A DNA stretch of 64,000 nt, taken from Pseudodesulfovibrio thermohalotolerans (GTDB taxonomy: Bacteria > Desulfobacterota > Desulfovibrionia > Desulfovibrionales > Desulfovibrionaceae). The position numbers and the translations under genes are program-made. Below are positions 1 through 10,523 of the stretch, in pieces (position 1 is the first letter of the stretch; the number at the start of each line of letters is the position of its first letter). The stretch spans positions 1,158,001 to 1,222,000 of the forward strand of contig NZ_CP120635.1 in NCBI RefSeq assembly GCF_021353295.2, in the 5' to 3' direction. A model generated the notes under the pieces. That model was given only the letters and a program-made list of their open reading frames with translations, was not told the DNA's origin and did not search any database.

Positions 1-463
1 GGGCCATGTCCTTGGCCTCCTGGGCCGAGGCGGGCTCCAGCACGGGCATACCGCCCAGCCGGGCGTAGATGCGGTTGTCCTGCTCGTTCTGGCTGGAGTG
101 ACAGCCGGGATCGTCGGCGGACAGAAGCATCAGGCCGCCGGGCGCGCCGACGTAGCACAGGGTCATGAGCGGGTCGGCGGCCACGTTTACGCCCACGTGC
201 TTCATGGTGCACATGGACATGGCGCCGCCCAGAGTAGCGCCGCCCGCGACCTCCAGGGCGACCTTCTCGTTGACCGAGTACTCGAAGTAGTAGTTGCCGT
301 CGGGCGAAATGCGGTAGAGCGTGTCGGGCACTTCGCTGGAGGGGGTACCGGGGTAGCAGGTCACCACCTGGATGCCCGCTTCAACGGCGCCGCGCACGAT
401 GGCTTCGTTGCCGAGGAGCAGATGGGTGTCGCCGGGGGTGTCACCCAAGAGCGGATTTGCCAT
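1..463 (-). CDS. iorA: Indolepyruvate:ferredoxin oxidoreductase alpha subunit (partial, N-terminal part)
   Basis: The first about 154 codons of a minus-strand gene that runs off the left edge. The product starts MANPLLGDTPGDTHLLLGNE and continues with AYPGTPSSE-like (here CYPGTPSSEVPDT), EYSVNEKVALE, TMKHVGVNVAADP and SADDPGCHSSQNEQDNR, the conserved N-terminal pyruvate:ferredoxin-type segment of IorA. The enzyme oxidatively decarboxylates arylpyruvates to aryl-acyl-CoA, reducing ferredoxin, with thiamine diphosphate in the C-terminal half (outside the window). The ATG is preceded by a good GGAGAGG ribosome site. It lies downstream of the TPR gene on the same strand with a 59-base gap holding an imperfect hairpin. 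The iorB partner would be expected further left, which cannot be seen here. Confidence 0.93.
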   Translation of the reverse strand, partial: MANPLLGDTPGDTHLLLGNEAIVRGAVEAGIQVVTCYPGTPSSEVPDTLYRISPDGNYYFEYSVNEKVALEVAGGATLGGAMSMCTMKHVGVNVAADPLMTLCYVGAPGGLMLLSADDPGCHSSQNEQDNRIYARLGGMPVLEPASAQEAKDMA

Positions 464-522
464 TTTGCCTCTCCTGCGGCCGGACGTCTTCGCGTTCGGC
501 CTCTTTTTTGATTGAAGATTGG

Positions 523-1176
523 TTATTCGTTTTCCAGCTGGGAAATTTTGTACTCGATGAAGGGCTTGTCGCCGATCTTCTCGCTGTCCAGCTTCTTGTA
601 GGCGGCCAGAGCCTCGGCCTTGTCGCCGGCGGCTTCGGCAGCCAGCGCGAGCTGACGGTAGACCGGCACCGTGTATGCCTCGGAGGCTTCCTGGGCCAGT
701 GCCTTCATTTCCTTGAGGGCGTCGGCGCCGTGTCCGGCCAGGGTCATGGCCTTGGCCTTGCCGAGGCGGGCGACGAACTTCATCTCGCCGTCGGTCAGGC
801 CGATCAGGTCGTTCCAGTAGCCTTCGGCTTTGGCGTACTCGCCCATGGTCATGGCGGTCTGGGCAGCCTCAAGGGTCACGGCGGGCCGGACCGAGGACGG
901 GACGTCGCCGAGCATGGCTTCAAGTTTGGCCAGCCGGTCGGCCCCGGTGGCGGAAACCAGGATGTCGCCGAGCTTTTCCTGGGCGGTGGCGGTCGTGCTT
1001 GAATTGTAGGCCTTGAAGCCCGCGTAGGCGGCGGTCACGACCAGGATGACGCAGACCGCGGCGATGAGCTGCTTGCGGTACTTGAATGCGGCTTCGAGAA
1101 CGGGGTGCAGGGATTCGGGGGTGCGCGCCTCGATATCGGCCAGCACGTCGGGTTGGACGGGATTGGTTGCAGCCAT
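523..1176 (-). CDS. Membrane-anchored tetratricopeptide-like protein (YfgM-type architecture)
   Basis: 217 residues. A soluble N-terminus of about 38 residues is followed by one membrane helix (roughly residues 39-58, KQLIAAVCVILVVTAAYAGF) and a periplasmic, Ala-rich helical-repeat domain with TPR-like spacing (GEYAKAEGYWNDLI; AEAAGDKAEALAAYKKL). This is the layout of YfgM/TPR-like_2 proteins, which assist periplasmic chaperone networks near SecYEG; that role is inference only. The ATG at 1176 has GGAGG 11 bases upstream; longer in-frame starts lack a site. It may be co-transcribed with iorA, though no functional link is evident. Confidence 0.75.
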   Translation of the reverse strand: MAATNPVQPDVLADIEARTPESLHPVLEAAFKYRKQLIAAVCVILVVTAAYAGFKAYNSSTTATAQEKLGDILVSATGADRLAKLEAMLGDVPSSVRPAVTLEAAQTAMTMGEYAKAEGYWNDLIGLTDGEMKFVARLGKAKAMTLAGHGADALKEMKALAQEASEAYTVPVYRQLALAAEAAGDKAEALAAYKKLDSEKIGDKPFIEYKISQLENE

Positions 1177-1509
1177 GGTTTTGTCATGCCTCCATGAGGG
1201 TGATTTTCTAGATGGGCGGGCCGGGAATCGAGGCCCGGCAACGCAGAGGGCTTGATAAGCAAAATTGTAAAAAAGGTCAAAGCCTATTTTGGAAATAGGA
1301 CGGAATTCCGCCAAATAACAGGCAGCGGAAACGGGCGGTTTTTGCAAAAAATAACAAAAAAAGTAAATTGATCTGGTGCAGTCAAACCAAAGCGTATTCG
1401 GTGGATGAACACGGGAATTGACTTTGGCCCCCGCCCGAGGTTAGCAAAATGAGCCTGCCGGGACTGAATTTCATTCGTCGGCGGACGACATTTTTCAAGG
1501 AGATCGAAC
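1177..1509. other. Divergent intergenic region between TPR gene and proA
   Basis: A 333-base non-coding stretch separating the minus-strand TPR gene from proA. It contains an AT-rich block (about 1260-1375) with several A runs. A weak plus-strand promoter candidate for proA is TTGACT at 1418-1423, followed 17 bases later by TTAGCA. AAGGAG before the proA ATG (1497-1502) is the ribosome site. No small gene, tRNA or strong hairpin was seen. Confidence 0.4.
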
Positions 1510-2769
1510 ATGGATATTCGCGAACAGATGGTGGAGATGGGCAAGCGCGCCAAGGCGGCGTCGCGCAAGCTTTCCGCGTCCTCGGGCAAGGCCCGGCAGG
1601 ACGCCTTGCTGATTCTTGCCGACCTGCTCGAATCCGAGGCCCCGGCCATCGGGGAGGCCAACCGGCTCGATCTCGACGCTGCGGCGGAGCGCGGTCTGGA
1701 CAAGGCGCGCGTACAGCGGTTGACCATTTCCGAGAAGGTTCTCAGCTCCATGATAAAGGGATGCCGCGACGTGGCGGCCATGGCTGACCCCGTGGGCGAG
1801 ATCGAGTCCATGGTCAAGCGGCCCAACGGGATGCTTGTGGGCCGTATGCGCGTGCCTCTCGGCGTGGTGGCCATGATTTACGAATCCCGTCCCAACGCCA
1901 CGGTCGACGCGGGCATTCTCTGCCTCAAGGCGGGCAACGCGGTGATTCTTCGCGGCGGCTCCGAGGCGTTTCATTCCAACAAGTGCCTGGCCGGACTCAT
2001 GCACCGCGCCCTGGAGCGGGCCGGGCTGCCTCGCGACGCGGTCCAGGTGCCGCCCACCACGGACCGCGCGGCCGTGACCGAACTGCTCAAGCTGGAGGAG
2101 TACATAGACGTGGTCATCCCGCGCGGCGGCGAGGGGCTCATCCGCGCCGTGACCAGCCAGGCGACCATGCCGGTGCTCAAGCACTACAAGGGCGTGTGCC
2201 ATATATTCGCCGACGCGGGGTGCGACGTGGCCAAGGCCGTGCCCATCGTCGAGAACGCCAAGATGCAGTATCCGAGCGGCTGCAACGCCTTGGAATGCCT
2301 GCTCGTCCACAAGGACGTGGCCGACGAGCTGCTGCCCAAGGTGGCGGAGGCCATCGGTCCCAAGGGCGTGAAGTTCAAAGCGTGCCCCGGCTCCCTGCCC
2401 CTGCTCGGCGAATACGCCGAGCCCGCCGAGGATGCGGATTGGGGTTTCGAGTTCCTGGATCTGGTCATGGCGGTCAAGATCGTGGATGGACTGGACGAGG
2501 CCATGGATCACATCGCCTGCTACGGCTCCAACCACACGGAGGCCATCCTGTCCGAGGATTACGCCCACTGTATGCGCTTCATTCGCGAGGTGGACGCCTC
2601 CCTGGTGGTGGCCAATGCGACCACCCGTTTCAACGACGGGGCCCAGCTTGGCCTTGGGGCGGAGATCGGCATTTCCACTTCCAAGCTCCACGCCTACGGT
2701 CCCATGGGCATCAAGGAATTGACCAGCGCCAAGTTTGTCCTGCTGGGCGAAGGGCAAATCCGCGAATAG
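1510..2769 (+). CDS. proA: Gamma-glutamyl phosphate reductase
   Basis: 419 residues, the usual family length. The enzyme reduces L-glutamate 5-phosphate to glutamate 5-semialdehyde with NADPH, the second step of proline synthesis. It is an aldehyde-dehydrogenase-fold protein: the segment PLGVVAMIYESRPNATVDA is the cofactor-domain hallmark, GNAVILRGGSEA follows, and the catalytic Cys is C258 in YPSGCNALE. The start is an ATG with AAGGAG 8 bases upstream. It appears monocistronic, ending in a strong terminator at 2800-2829 before nadD. The proB kinase is not in the window. Confidence 0.96.
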   Translation: MDIREQMVEMGKRAKAASRKLSASSGKARQDALLILADLLESEAPAIGEANRLDLDAAAERGLDKARVQRLTISEKVLSSMIKGCRDVAAMADPVGEIESMVKRPNGMLVGRMRVPLGVVAMIYESRPNATVDAGILCLKAGNAVILRGGSEAFHSNKCLAGLMHRALERAGLPRDAVQVPPTTDRAAVTELLKLEEYIDVVIPRGGEGLIRAVTSQATMPVLKHYKGVCHIFADAGCDVAKAVPIVENAKMQYPSGCNALECLLVHKDVADELLPKVAEAIGPKGVKFKACPGSLPLLGEYAEPAEDADWGFEFLDLVMAVKIVDGLDEAMDHIACYGSNHTEAILSEDYAHCMRFIREVDASLVVANATTRFNDGAQLGLGAEIGISTSKLHAYGPMGIKELTSAKFVLLGEGQIRE

Positions 2770-2799
2770 CCGGTTTGGGCGTATATTGATGTATTGATC

Positions 2800-2829
2800 G
2801 GGCCGCCCTCTGGGGCGGCCCGTTTTTTT
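2800..2829 (+). terminator. Intrinsic terminator of proA
   Basis: GGGCCGCC (2800-2807) pairs with GGGCGGCCC (2813-2821) around a 5-base loop, followed by a run of seven T. Confidence 0.9.
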
Positions 2830-2924
2830 GGCCGCCGGAGACTCCCGGGCAGGGACAGGTGCGCCTGTTCGGCTTGCGGGCTGGGCCCAACGGAGTTATC
2901 GTCATAAAATAAAGGAGATCGGCA

Positions 2925-3587
2925 GTGAAGATCGGCATACTCGGCGGCAGTTTCAATCCGGTGCATACCGGCCACGTGCGCATGGCGGTGGAAGTCTACG
3001 AGCAGCTCGGCCTGGACAGGGTGGAGCTGGTTCCGGCCGCCGAGCCCCCGCACAAGCGGAGCGGCGACCTGCTCTCCTTCGATCTGCGGCTGGATCTGGT
3101 GCGTAGGGCCATTGAGGGCATTCCCGGGCTGGGCGCGAATCCGCTGGAGGCGGAGCGGTCCGGCCCGTCGTTTACCTGCGACACGCTTACCTGCTACCGC
3201 ACCGAGCGGCCCGAGGTCGAACTGCATTTCATTCTGGGCGCGTCCACCTTTCTGGAACTGCGCAATTGGCGTCGCGGGCTGGAAATCCCGACTCTGGCCT
3301 CACTTGTGGTGGTCAACCGCTGGGAGGCGGCGGACGCGGTGGGCGGATTCGTGGCCGAACAGTGGCCCGAGGCGGCCGCTGAGGACGAAGGCGTGTGGAG
3401 GCTGCCCGGCGGCAACGTCATTCGGTTGCTGGATATCCCCCGTTTGGACATCAAGGGAGGGCACATCCGACGCCGCTGGCTGGATCGCCGTAATTTGAGC
3501 CTGCTCGTCCCGGACGGGGTGCGCAGCCTGCTGGAGGAGCGGGCGGACGAAATCGCGCAGTGCTGGGGCGAACGCCGTCCGGCCTGA
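2925..3587 (+). CDS. nadD: Nicotinate-nucleotide adenylyltransferase
   Basis: 220 residues. Adenylylates nicotinate mononucleotide to deamido-NAD in NAD synthesis. The start is GTG at 2925 with AAGGAG 8 bases upstream, giving MKIGILGGSFNPVHTGH with the nucleotidyltransferase HxGH motif at residues 14-17. GASTFLELRNW is the mid-protein family signature. The C-terminal signature usually written SSTxIRRR appears as IKGGHIRRRW, so the canonical Ser-Ser/Ser-Thr pair is replaced by Gly-Gly; the Ile-Arg-Arg part is kept. It faces the GT9 gene convergently. A second, NadM-like nucleotidyltransferase lies at 30322-30870. Confidence 0.92.
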   Translation: MKIGILGGSFNPVHTGHVRMAVEVYEQLGLDRVELVPAAEPPHKRSGDLLSFDLRLDLVRRAIEGIPGLGANPLEAERSGPSFTCDTLTCYRTERPEVELHFILGASTFLELRNWRRGLEIPTLASLVVVNRWEAADAVGGFVAEQWPEAAAEDEGVWRLPGGNVIRLLDIPRLDIKGGHIRRRWLDRRNLSLLVPDGVRSLLEERADEIAQCWGERRPA

Positions 3588-3609
3588 TTGGAAGCCGGGC
3601 CGTTTTTTT
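3579..3609 (+). terminator. Weak intrinsic terminator after nadD
   Basis: CCGGC (3579-3583) and GCCGG (3594-3598) form a short stem close to a seven-T run (3603-3609). The stem is only five pairs and separated from the T run by a few bases, so termination may be partial. Confidence 0.4.
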
Positions 3610-3637
3610 CTTTTCTTGAGTGGGCGCGGTCGCGCTC

Positions 3638-4663
3638 TTACCGAATGCTGTCGTTGCCGAGCGAGGCCCGGACCGCGTCGAGGACCGTCTCCGGCGTGGT
3701 CTCGGTCATGCACTCGAAGCCTTTGGTGCATTGCCTGGCCCCATGCAGGGAGCAGGGGCGGCAGGGCAGGTCCCGTTCCAGGACAACATCTTTCGGCCCG
3801 GCCGGATAAAATCCCCAAGCCTTGGCCGTGGGGCCGAACAGGGCGACCACGGGCGTGGACACGCCGCAGGCCAGATGCATGGGGCCGGAATCGCCGGTGA
3901 CCAGCAGGTCGGCTTCATGGAGCAGCCCGCAGGTCTCGCGCAGGTTCGTGGCGTTGGTCAGGTCGCGCTCATGCCCGTTGCGAAGCGGTTTTTCGTTTCT
4001 GCCCACCACGAACCAGTTTATTCCGACTGTGTCCAGCAGGGCGCAAAGCCGAAGCCAGTTGTCGGCGGGCCATTGCTTGGCCGGGTGGGTGGCGTAGGGG
4101 TGTAGGGCGACCAGCGGTTCGTTGCCCGCGATAGGGGCGAGCCGTCGGGCCGCGTCGGCCTTCTCGGCCTTCGTCAGGTAGATGCGCGGCAACACGGCTT
4201 CAGGCGCGGGTGCGGTCTCATCCAGCGCCAGGGCGTACCGTTGGGGGACGTTGAGGGCTTCGAGTCTGCGGCGGAACCGTTCGGCGCGGGTGCGTTCGAA
4301 CAGGCGTCGGGTCACGCCGAATTTCGGGTAGCGGCGCACGTCTCCATGCCAGCGCAGGGCGAGCAGGCGGGAACGCAGGGTGCCGTGCAGGTCCACTAGG
4401 GCGCTTCCGGCATACTGGCGGGCCAGCTCGCCGGTGTGGCGAAACCATCCCGCGTCGGTCAGGTCCGCCTTGGACAGGCCCACGGTTCCCGCCACGGCGG
4501 GGTGGTTTTCCAGCAGGGGCAGGTTCGACTCCCTGGTCACGAAAATGAATGAGGTTCCGGCCGTTTCGTGCCAGTGGGCCAGGACGCCCGTGGCCAGCGC
4601 CACGTCGCCCATGTGCCCGAGGCGGAAGGCCACGGCGGGTTGCTCTGTTGCGCGTGAATCCAT
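3638..4663 (-). CDS. Glycosyltransferase family 9 (heptosyltransferase-like)
   Basis: 341 residues when started at the ATG at 4663 (MDSRATEQP); longer in-frame starts have no homologous-looking sequence. GT9 enzymes transfer heptose or related sugars from ADP-sugars to lipopolysaccharide core. Family marks are the N-terminal RLGHMGDVALATGVLAHW and the C-terminal DSGPMHLACGVSTPVVALFG. The C-terminus has a Cys cluster (CRPCSLHGARQCTKGFECM) seen in many GT9 proteins. It is a single gene, convergent with nadD and divergent from the CNNM protein. The acceptor and exact sugar cannot be assigned. Confidence 0.88.
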   Translation of the reverse strand: MDSRATEQPAVAFRLGHMGDVALATGVLAHWHETAGTSFIFVTRESNLPLLENHPAVAGTVGLSKADLTDAGWFRHTGELARQYAGSALVDLHGTLRSRLLALRWHGDVRRYPKFGVTRRLFERTRAERFRRRLEALNVPQRYALALDETAPAPEAVLPRIYLTKAEKADAARRLAPIAGNEPLVALHPYATHPAKQWPADNWLRLCALLDTVGINWFVVGRNEKPLRNGHERDLTNATNLRETCGLLHEADLLVTGDSGPMHLACGVSTPVVALFGPTAKAWGFYPAGPKDVVLERDLPCRPCSLHGARQCTKGFECMTETTPETVLDAVRASLGNDSIR

Positions 4664-4793
4664 GCCCGTCCTGTTCGCCTCAATCGTCTTGGAAGTCAAG
4701 CCTGTTGCGTGTTGCGCCGGTCCGTGGCATCTGGTACATCCATCGGTAAGGTACAGTGTTCGATCCTCTCGTTTCCAGGAAGTGACAAGATTC

Positions 4794-5846
4794 ATGGTTG
4801 AACTAATTCTCGCCGTCGGCGTGGCTGTCTTCGTGTCAGCGTTTTGTTCCGTGGCCGAAGCGGCTCTTTACTCCATGAGTTGGGCCGATATTCAGAAGCT
4901 CAAGGACAGTGGCCGCAAGTCCGCGCTTTTGCTTCATAGTCTTCGTTCGAAGATAGATGAGCCCATCACGGCCATTCTCACGCTGAACACCTGCGCGCAC
5001 ACCGCCGGAGCCGCCGTGGCCGGCTGGGCCTGGGCAAAATTGTACGGCGACGACACGCTTTGGCTCTTTACACTTTGCTTTACAGTAATTATTCTCATTT
5101 TCACGGAGATCATGCCCAAGACGCTGGGCGTGCTCTATTCGGACATTATCGCTCCGCCCCTGGCGCGTCCCCTTCGGGGGATGGTCTGGTTGTTCAGGCC
5201 GGTCATCGCCGTCATGGGAGTGCTGTCCAAGGCGATTAAACGCCGGGAGTCCAAGCCGGATCACACCGAGGACGATATTCGGGCCATCGTCAGCCTGACG
5301 CGTCGTTCCGGGGTGATAAAACCGTACGAGGAGACCTCCATTCGGAATATCCTCTCCTTGGACTGCAAGACGGTGCGGCAGATCATGACACCGAGGACCG
5401 TGGTTTTCACCCTGCCCTCGGACATGACCGTGGCCCAGGCCCGGGAGGAGCACCCGAATTGGCCCCACAGCCGTATCCCGGTCTTTGACGAGGACCCGGA
5501 GGATATTGTGGGCGTGGTTTATCGGCGGGTGGTGCTCGAAGCCCTCGCCGACGACAAGGACGAGCTCAAGATGGTCGACATCATGCGGCCGGTGCGTTTC
5601 GTCCTGGAGACCATCACCCTGGACAAGCTCCTGGTGCAGTTCCTGGGCAGCCGCCTGCATCTGGCTGTGGTCCTGGACGAGTACGGCGGGGTGGCCGGGG
5701 TGGTCACTTTGGAGGATGTCCTCGAAGAGATCCTCGGCAGTGAAATAGTTGACGAGACCGACCAGGTGGTGGATATGCGGGAACTCGCCCGTATGCAGAG
5801 GGATGAACTGACCCGCGCCCGCAACGGTTCGGCGGAAGAAAAATAG
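4794..5846 (+). CDS. CNNM/DUF21 membrane protein with paired CBS domains (CorC/hemolysin-related)
   Basis: 350 residues. The N-terminal third is a DUF21 transmembrane domain with hydrophobic segments near residues 2-22, 62-80, 84-105 and 130-150; the SVAEAAL start motif and EIMPKTLG are typical. Two CBS domains follow (IMTPRTVVFTLPSDMT... and IMRPVRFVLETITLDK..., the latter ending HLAVVLDEYGGVAGVVTLEDV). Such proteins are implicated in Mg or Co transport; the C-terminal CorC_HlyC domain of longer relatives is absent, as the protein stops soon after CBS2. The ATG at 4794 has AGGA about 12 bases upstream. Divergent from the GT9 gene. Confidence 0.88.
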   Translation: MVELILAVGVAVFVSAFCSVAEAALYSMSWADIQKLKDSGRKSALLLHSLRSKIDEPITAILTLNTCAHTAGAAVAGWAWAKLYGDDTLWLFTLCFTVIILIFTEIMPKTLGVLYSDIIAPPLARPLRGMVWLFRPVIAVMGVLSKAIKRRESKPDHTEDDIRAIVSLTRRSGVIKPYEETSIRNILSLDCKTVRQIMTPRTVVFTLPSDMTVAQAREEHPNWPHSRIPVFDEDPEDIVGVVYRRVVLEALADDKDELKMVDIMRPVRFVLETITLDKLLVQFLGSRLHLAVVLDEYGGVAGVVTLEDVLEEILGSEIVDETDQVVDMRELARMQRDELTRARNGSAEEK

Positions 5847-5875
5847 AATCAGCCGCGCTCCGCGCAAGGAAACAT

Positions 5876-6316
5876 ATGGCCAAGAGTTCCAACAAGATCG
5901 TGTACGCCGTCGCCCTGGTGTTGTTCCTGGGCGGCCTTTCCTATCTCATCTTTTCCGGCCTGACGCAGGATTCGGTCTATTTCCTTAATGTGACCGAGGC
6001 CCTGGCGCAGGATCGGGCCGAGATCGGCAACGCCCGCCTGTTCGGCAAGGTGTCGCCCTCCGGGCTGGCCATCGCCGACGGCAAGCTCGGGGCCGATTTC
6101 GATCTGGTGGACAAGATGCAGGGAGACAAGGCCCTGCGGGTGCAGTACAAAGGCGCTTTGCCGGACACCTTCAAGGCGGATGTCGAGGTCATCGTGGAGG
6201 GGAAATTCTCCCCGGACGGACAGGTCTTCATGGCGAGGACCCTGGTTACCAAGTGCCCTTCAAAATACGAAGAGCAGAGCAAACAGATGGAGATGCAGAA
6301 GGGACAGGCAGGTTAG
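5876..6316 (+). CDS. ccmE: Cytochrome c maturation heme chaperone CcmE, Cys-type (CxxxY)
   Basis: 146 residues: a membrane anchor at about residues 8-27 and a periplasmic beta-barrel domain. CcmE receives heme from CcmC/CcmAB and passes it to CcmF. In most bacteria heme is attached to a His in a HxxxY motif. Here the equivalent position reads TKCPSKYEE, giving C127 and Y131 in CxxxY. This Cys variant is known from Desulfovibrio and some archaea, where it accompanies loss of CcmG/CcmH; consistently, neither is in this operon. The ATG has AAGGA six bases upstream. First gene of the ccm cluster. Confidence 0.93.
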   Translation: MAKSSNKIVYAVALVLFLGGLSYLIFSGLTQDSVYFLNVTEALAQDRAEIGNARLFGKVSPSGLAIADGKLGADFDLVDKMQGDKALRVQYKGALPDTFKADVEVIVEGKFSPDGQVFMARTLVTKCPSKYEEQSKQMEMQKGQAG

Positions 6317-6446
6317 TGAAATCTTTTTCACATGATTGCACCCCGGTTTATTCCTCTCTATCCCCGTTGAACTCTCCGAAGAAGCCGAGGGCCGTAGGGA
6401 CACCGGAACCTCGGCCCGCTTGTCGAACTTGTCGTAAGGAGCCTCT

Positions 6447-8345
<1,899 letters not shown>

Positions 8346-9011
8346 ATGAGCGATTCGGGCAAACCGCTGCTCGCAGTCAAGCGGGCGGCGAAGTTCTACG
8401 GGAACAAGCTTGTTTTCAAGGAGGTCTCCTTCGAGGTCCTGCCCGGCAGGATTCTCCTCGTCGCGGGCCCCAACGGAGCGGGCAAGTCCACGCTCATGCG
8501 CATCATGGCCGGATTGAGCAAGCCGTCGGCGGGCGAGGTGACGCTTAATCTCGAACCCGAGGATATGGCCTACCTCGGTCACGCCACCTTCATCTATCCC
8601 GGTCTGACCGCTCTGGAAAACCTGCGGTTTTGGGGGGCTATGTACGGCCTGTCGCCTTCCCGCGACGAGCTTCTGGCCCTATTGGCCAGGGTGGGGCTTG
8701 AAAGGGCGGCCGAGGAAAAGGCGGGGTCGTTCTCGCGCGGCATGGCCCAACGGCTCAATTTGGCGCGTATCTACCAGGCTGACCCGAAGCTCATCTTTCT
8801 TGACGAACCCGGCACCGGCCTCGACCCGGCCTCCTTGCGACGGCTGCGCGAGGAGATCACCTCCCTGCGCGACCGGGGTGTGTCCGTGGTCTGGATCAGC
8901 CATCACGTGACCGAGGACGCGGCCCTGGCCGACGACGTCCTTGCGCTGGGCGGCCGCAAGGTGGAATACTTCGGCCCGGCTTTGGGCTTCGTGGCGGAGG
9001 GCGCATGTTGA
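8346..9011 (+). CDS. ccmA: Heme-related ABC transporter ATP-binding subunit CcmA
   Basis: 221 residues. Walker A is GPNGAGKST at residues 41-49, the ABC signature appears as FSRGMAQRL, Walker B as LIFLDEP, and the switch His as ISHH. CcmA works with CcmB to release holo-CcmE from the CcmC complex using ATP. The ATG begins immediately after the ccmF stop codon; its end overlaps ccmB by 7 bases. Confidence 0.95.
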   Translation: MSDSGKPLLAVKRAAKFYGNKLVFKEVSFEVLPGRILLVAGPNGAGKSTLMRIMAGLSKPSAGEVTLNLEPEDMAYLGHATFIYPGLTALENLRFWGAMYGLSPSRDELLALLARVGLERAAEEKAGSFSRGMAQRLNLARIYQADPKLIFLDEPGTGLDPASLRRLREEITSLRDRGVSVVWISHHVTEDAALADDVLALGGRKVEYFGPALGFVAEGAC

Positions 9012-9682
9012 GGCGCACGGTTCTCATTGCGAAGAAGGACCTCAAGCTTTCCTTGTCCGGAGGGCAGGGACTGGTTCAGGCGGTCCTGCTCGGCCTGTTG
9101 CTGATTTTCCTGTTTTCCCTGTCCAAGCCGCTGGACGGAGCCATCTCGCCCCAGGCCGCGGGCGCGATCTTCTGGTTGGCGTCGGCCTTCGGGCTGGTTC
9201 TGGTCTTCAATGACCTGTTCTCCATCGAGGAGGCCAACGGCGCGCGCATCGGCATTCTGGCTTCGCCCGCGCCGGTCCATGCGGTCTGGCTGGGCAAGGG
9301 ACTGGCCGGGTTCGGCCTTTTGTTCGTTTCGCAGCTTGTGTTTCTTCCGGCCACGGCGGCCTTTCTGGGCCAGTCGGTTCACGGCCCGTGGTGGCTGCTG
9401 GCGGTCACGCTCTTTGGGGCCGATCTCGGGCTGGTCATCATAGGGGCGTTGCTTGGAGCGTTGTCTCAGGGGCAGGCGGCCCGGGAGTCTTTGCTCTCGG
9501 TTATCGTGTTTCCGCTTCTGCTGCCCGTGCTTCTGGCCGGAATCACCCTGTTCGGCCTGTGTTTTTCGCCCGAGCACACCATGGGATACGACAAGTGGCT
9601 CGGCCTGATATTCGCCTTCGACTGCCTGTTCGGCGGGGCCGGGCTGTTTCTGTTCCCGTTCGTCTACAGTGGGGAAGAGTAG
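9005..9682 (+). CDS. ccmB: Heme exporter membrane subunit CcmB
   Basis: 225 residues with six hydrophobic segments, the normal CcmB size and layout. FSIEEANGARIGILASPAP near residue 75 is the family hallmark region. It is the permease partner of CcmA. It overlaps ccmA at its start and ends two bases before the ccmC ATG, consistent with a single translational unit. Confidence 0.94.
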   Translation: MLRRTVLIAKKDLKLSLSGGQGLVQAVLLGLLLIFLFSLSKPLDGAISPQAAGAIFWLASAFGLVLVFNDLFSIEEANGARIGILASPAPVHAVWLGKGLAGFGLLFVSQLVFLPATAAFLGQSVHGPWWLLAVTLFGADLGLVIIGALLGALSQGQAARESLLSVIVFPLLLPVLLAGITLFGLCFSPEHTMGYDKWLGLIFAFDCLFGGAGLFLFPFVYSGEE

Positions 9683-9684
9683 TT

Positions 9685-10347
9685 ATGAAAGTTTCCATTC
9701 TGGCGGTCCTGGCGGGCCTCGCCCTGGTCGTCCACCAGGCCATGATCTGGTTCTACGCGCCCATTGCCCAGTCCGGGCCGGTGCAGAAAATCTTCTACAT
9801 GCATCTGCCGTGCTCCTGGTGGGCGCTGGTCTCCTTTTTCGTGGTCTTCGCGGCCTCCATACTCTATTTGTTCACCCGCAAGGCCGTCTATGACCGTGTG
9901 GCCGGAGGGGCCTCCGAGCTCGGCGTGCTGTTCGCCACCCTGACCCTTATTTCCGGGTCCACCTGGGCCCGGGCCGAGTGGGGCCACTGGTGGCTGTGGG
10001 ACCCGAAGCTGACCACCGCCCTCATCATGTGGTACGTTTACGCCGGGTACTTGGTCCTGCGGAACACTCCCATGGGCCGCGACCGCAAGGCCCTTGTCTG
10101 CGCCGTGCTCGGTATAGTGGCCTTCCTGGATGTGCCGTTGGTCTTTTTCGCGGCCAAGCTCTGGGGCAGCGCGCATCCGGACGGCCTGGCCCGTCAGGGA
10201 TCGGGCATGGAAGCGCGCATGTGGCACACGGTCTTTGCCGGTCTTTTCGCCTTCGGCCTGCTCTGGGGGGCCATGCTCATGACCCGAATCCGGCAGCTCG
10301 GCCAGCAGGCACGGCTCGAAGCCATGCTCGTTTGGGACGAGGAATAA
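9685..10347 (+). CDS. ccmC: Heme transporter/lyase subunit CcmC
   Basis: 220 residues starting at ATG 9685. A compact WWD-family protein: the tryptophan-rich periplasmic motif reads WGHWWLWDPKLT, with flanking conserved histidines (YMHLP; RMWHTVFAG). CcmC places heme on CcmE. The start is two bases after the ccmB stop, with GGGGAAGAG as ribosome site. Its WWD motif has DPK where CcmF has DPV, a normal CcmC/CcmF difference. Confidence 0.95.
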   Translation: MKVSILAVLAGLALVVHQAMIWFYAPIAQSGPVQKIFYMHLPCSWWALVSFFVVFAASILYLFTRKAVYDRVAGGASELGVLFATLTLISGSTWARAEWGHWWLWDPKLTTALIMWYVYAGYLVLRNTPMGRDRKALVCAVLGIVAFLDVPLVFFAAKLWGSAHPDGLARQGSGMEARMWHTVFAGLFAFGLLWGAMLMTRIRQLGQQARLEAMLVWDEE

Positions 10348-10376
10348 CCAACACGCAACCAGCTTGAGGATACAGC

Positions 10377-10523
10377 ATGTCTGCAACCACCTACATCTTC
10401 ATCGCCAACGTGGCCATCTGGCTCGGCGTAGCCGGGTATCTGGTTTTTCTGGCCTCCCGCTCGGCCGATCTGGAAAAGCGCATCCGCCAACTGGAACTTC
10501 TGGGGGGCGATCATGACGGATAG
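10377..10523 (+). CDS. ccmD: Small membrane protein CcmD
   Basis: A 48-residue ORF: a single membrane helix (about residues 5-27, TTYIFIANVAIWLGVAGYLV) followed by a charged amphipathic tail (RSADLEKRIRQLELL). Position after ccmC, length, and the topology of one helix plus charged tail are those of CcmD, which stabilises CcmC-CcmE and helps release holo-CcmE. TTGAGGA lies 7 bases before the ATG. It overlaps the next gene by 11 bases. Confidence 0.85.
   Translation: MSATTYIFIANVAIWLGVAGYLVFLASRSADLEKRIRQLELLGGDHDG

Noticed and set aside
464..522. Hairpin next to a T run as a plus-strand terminator
   Set aside because: No plus-strand gene ends here; the stem is imperfect and lies between two minus-strand genes, so its role is unclear.
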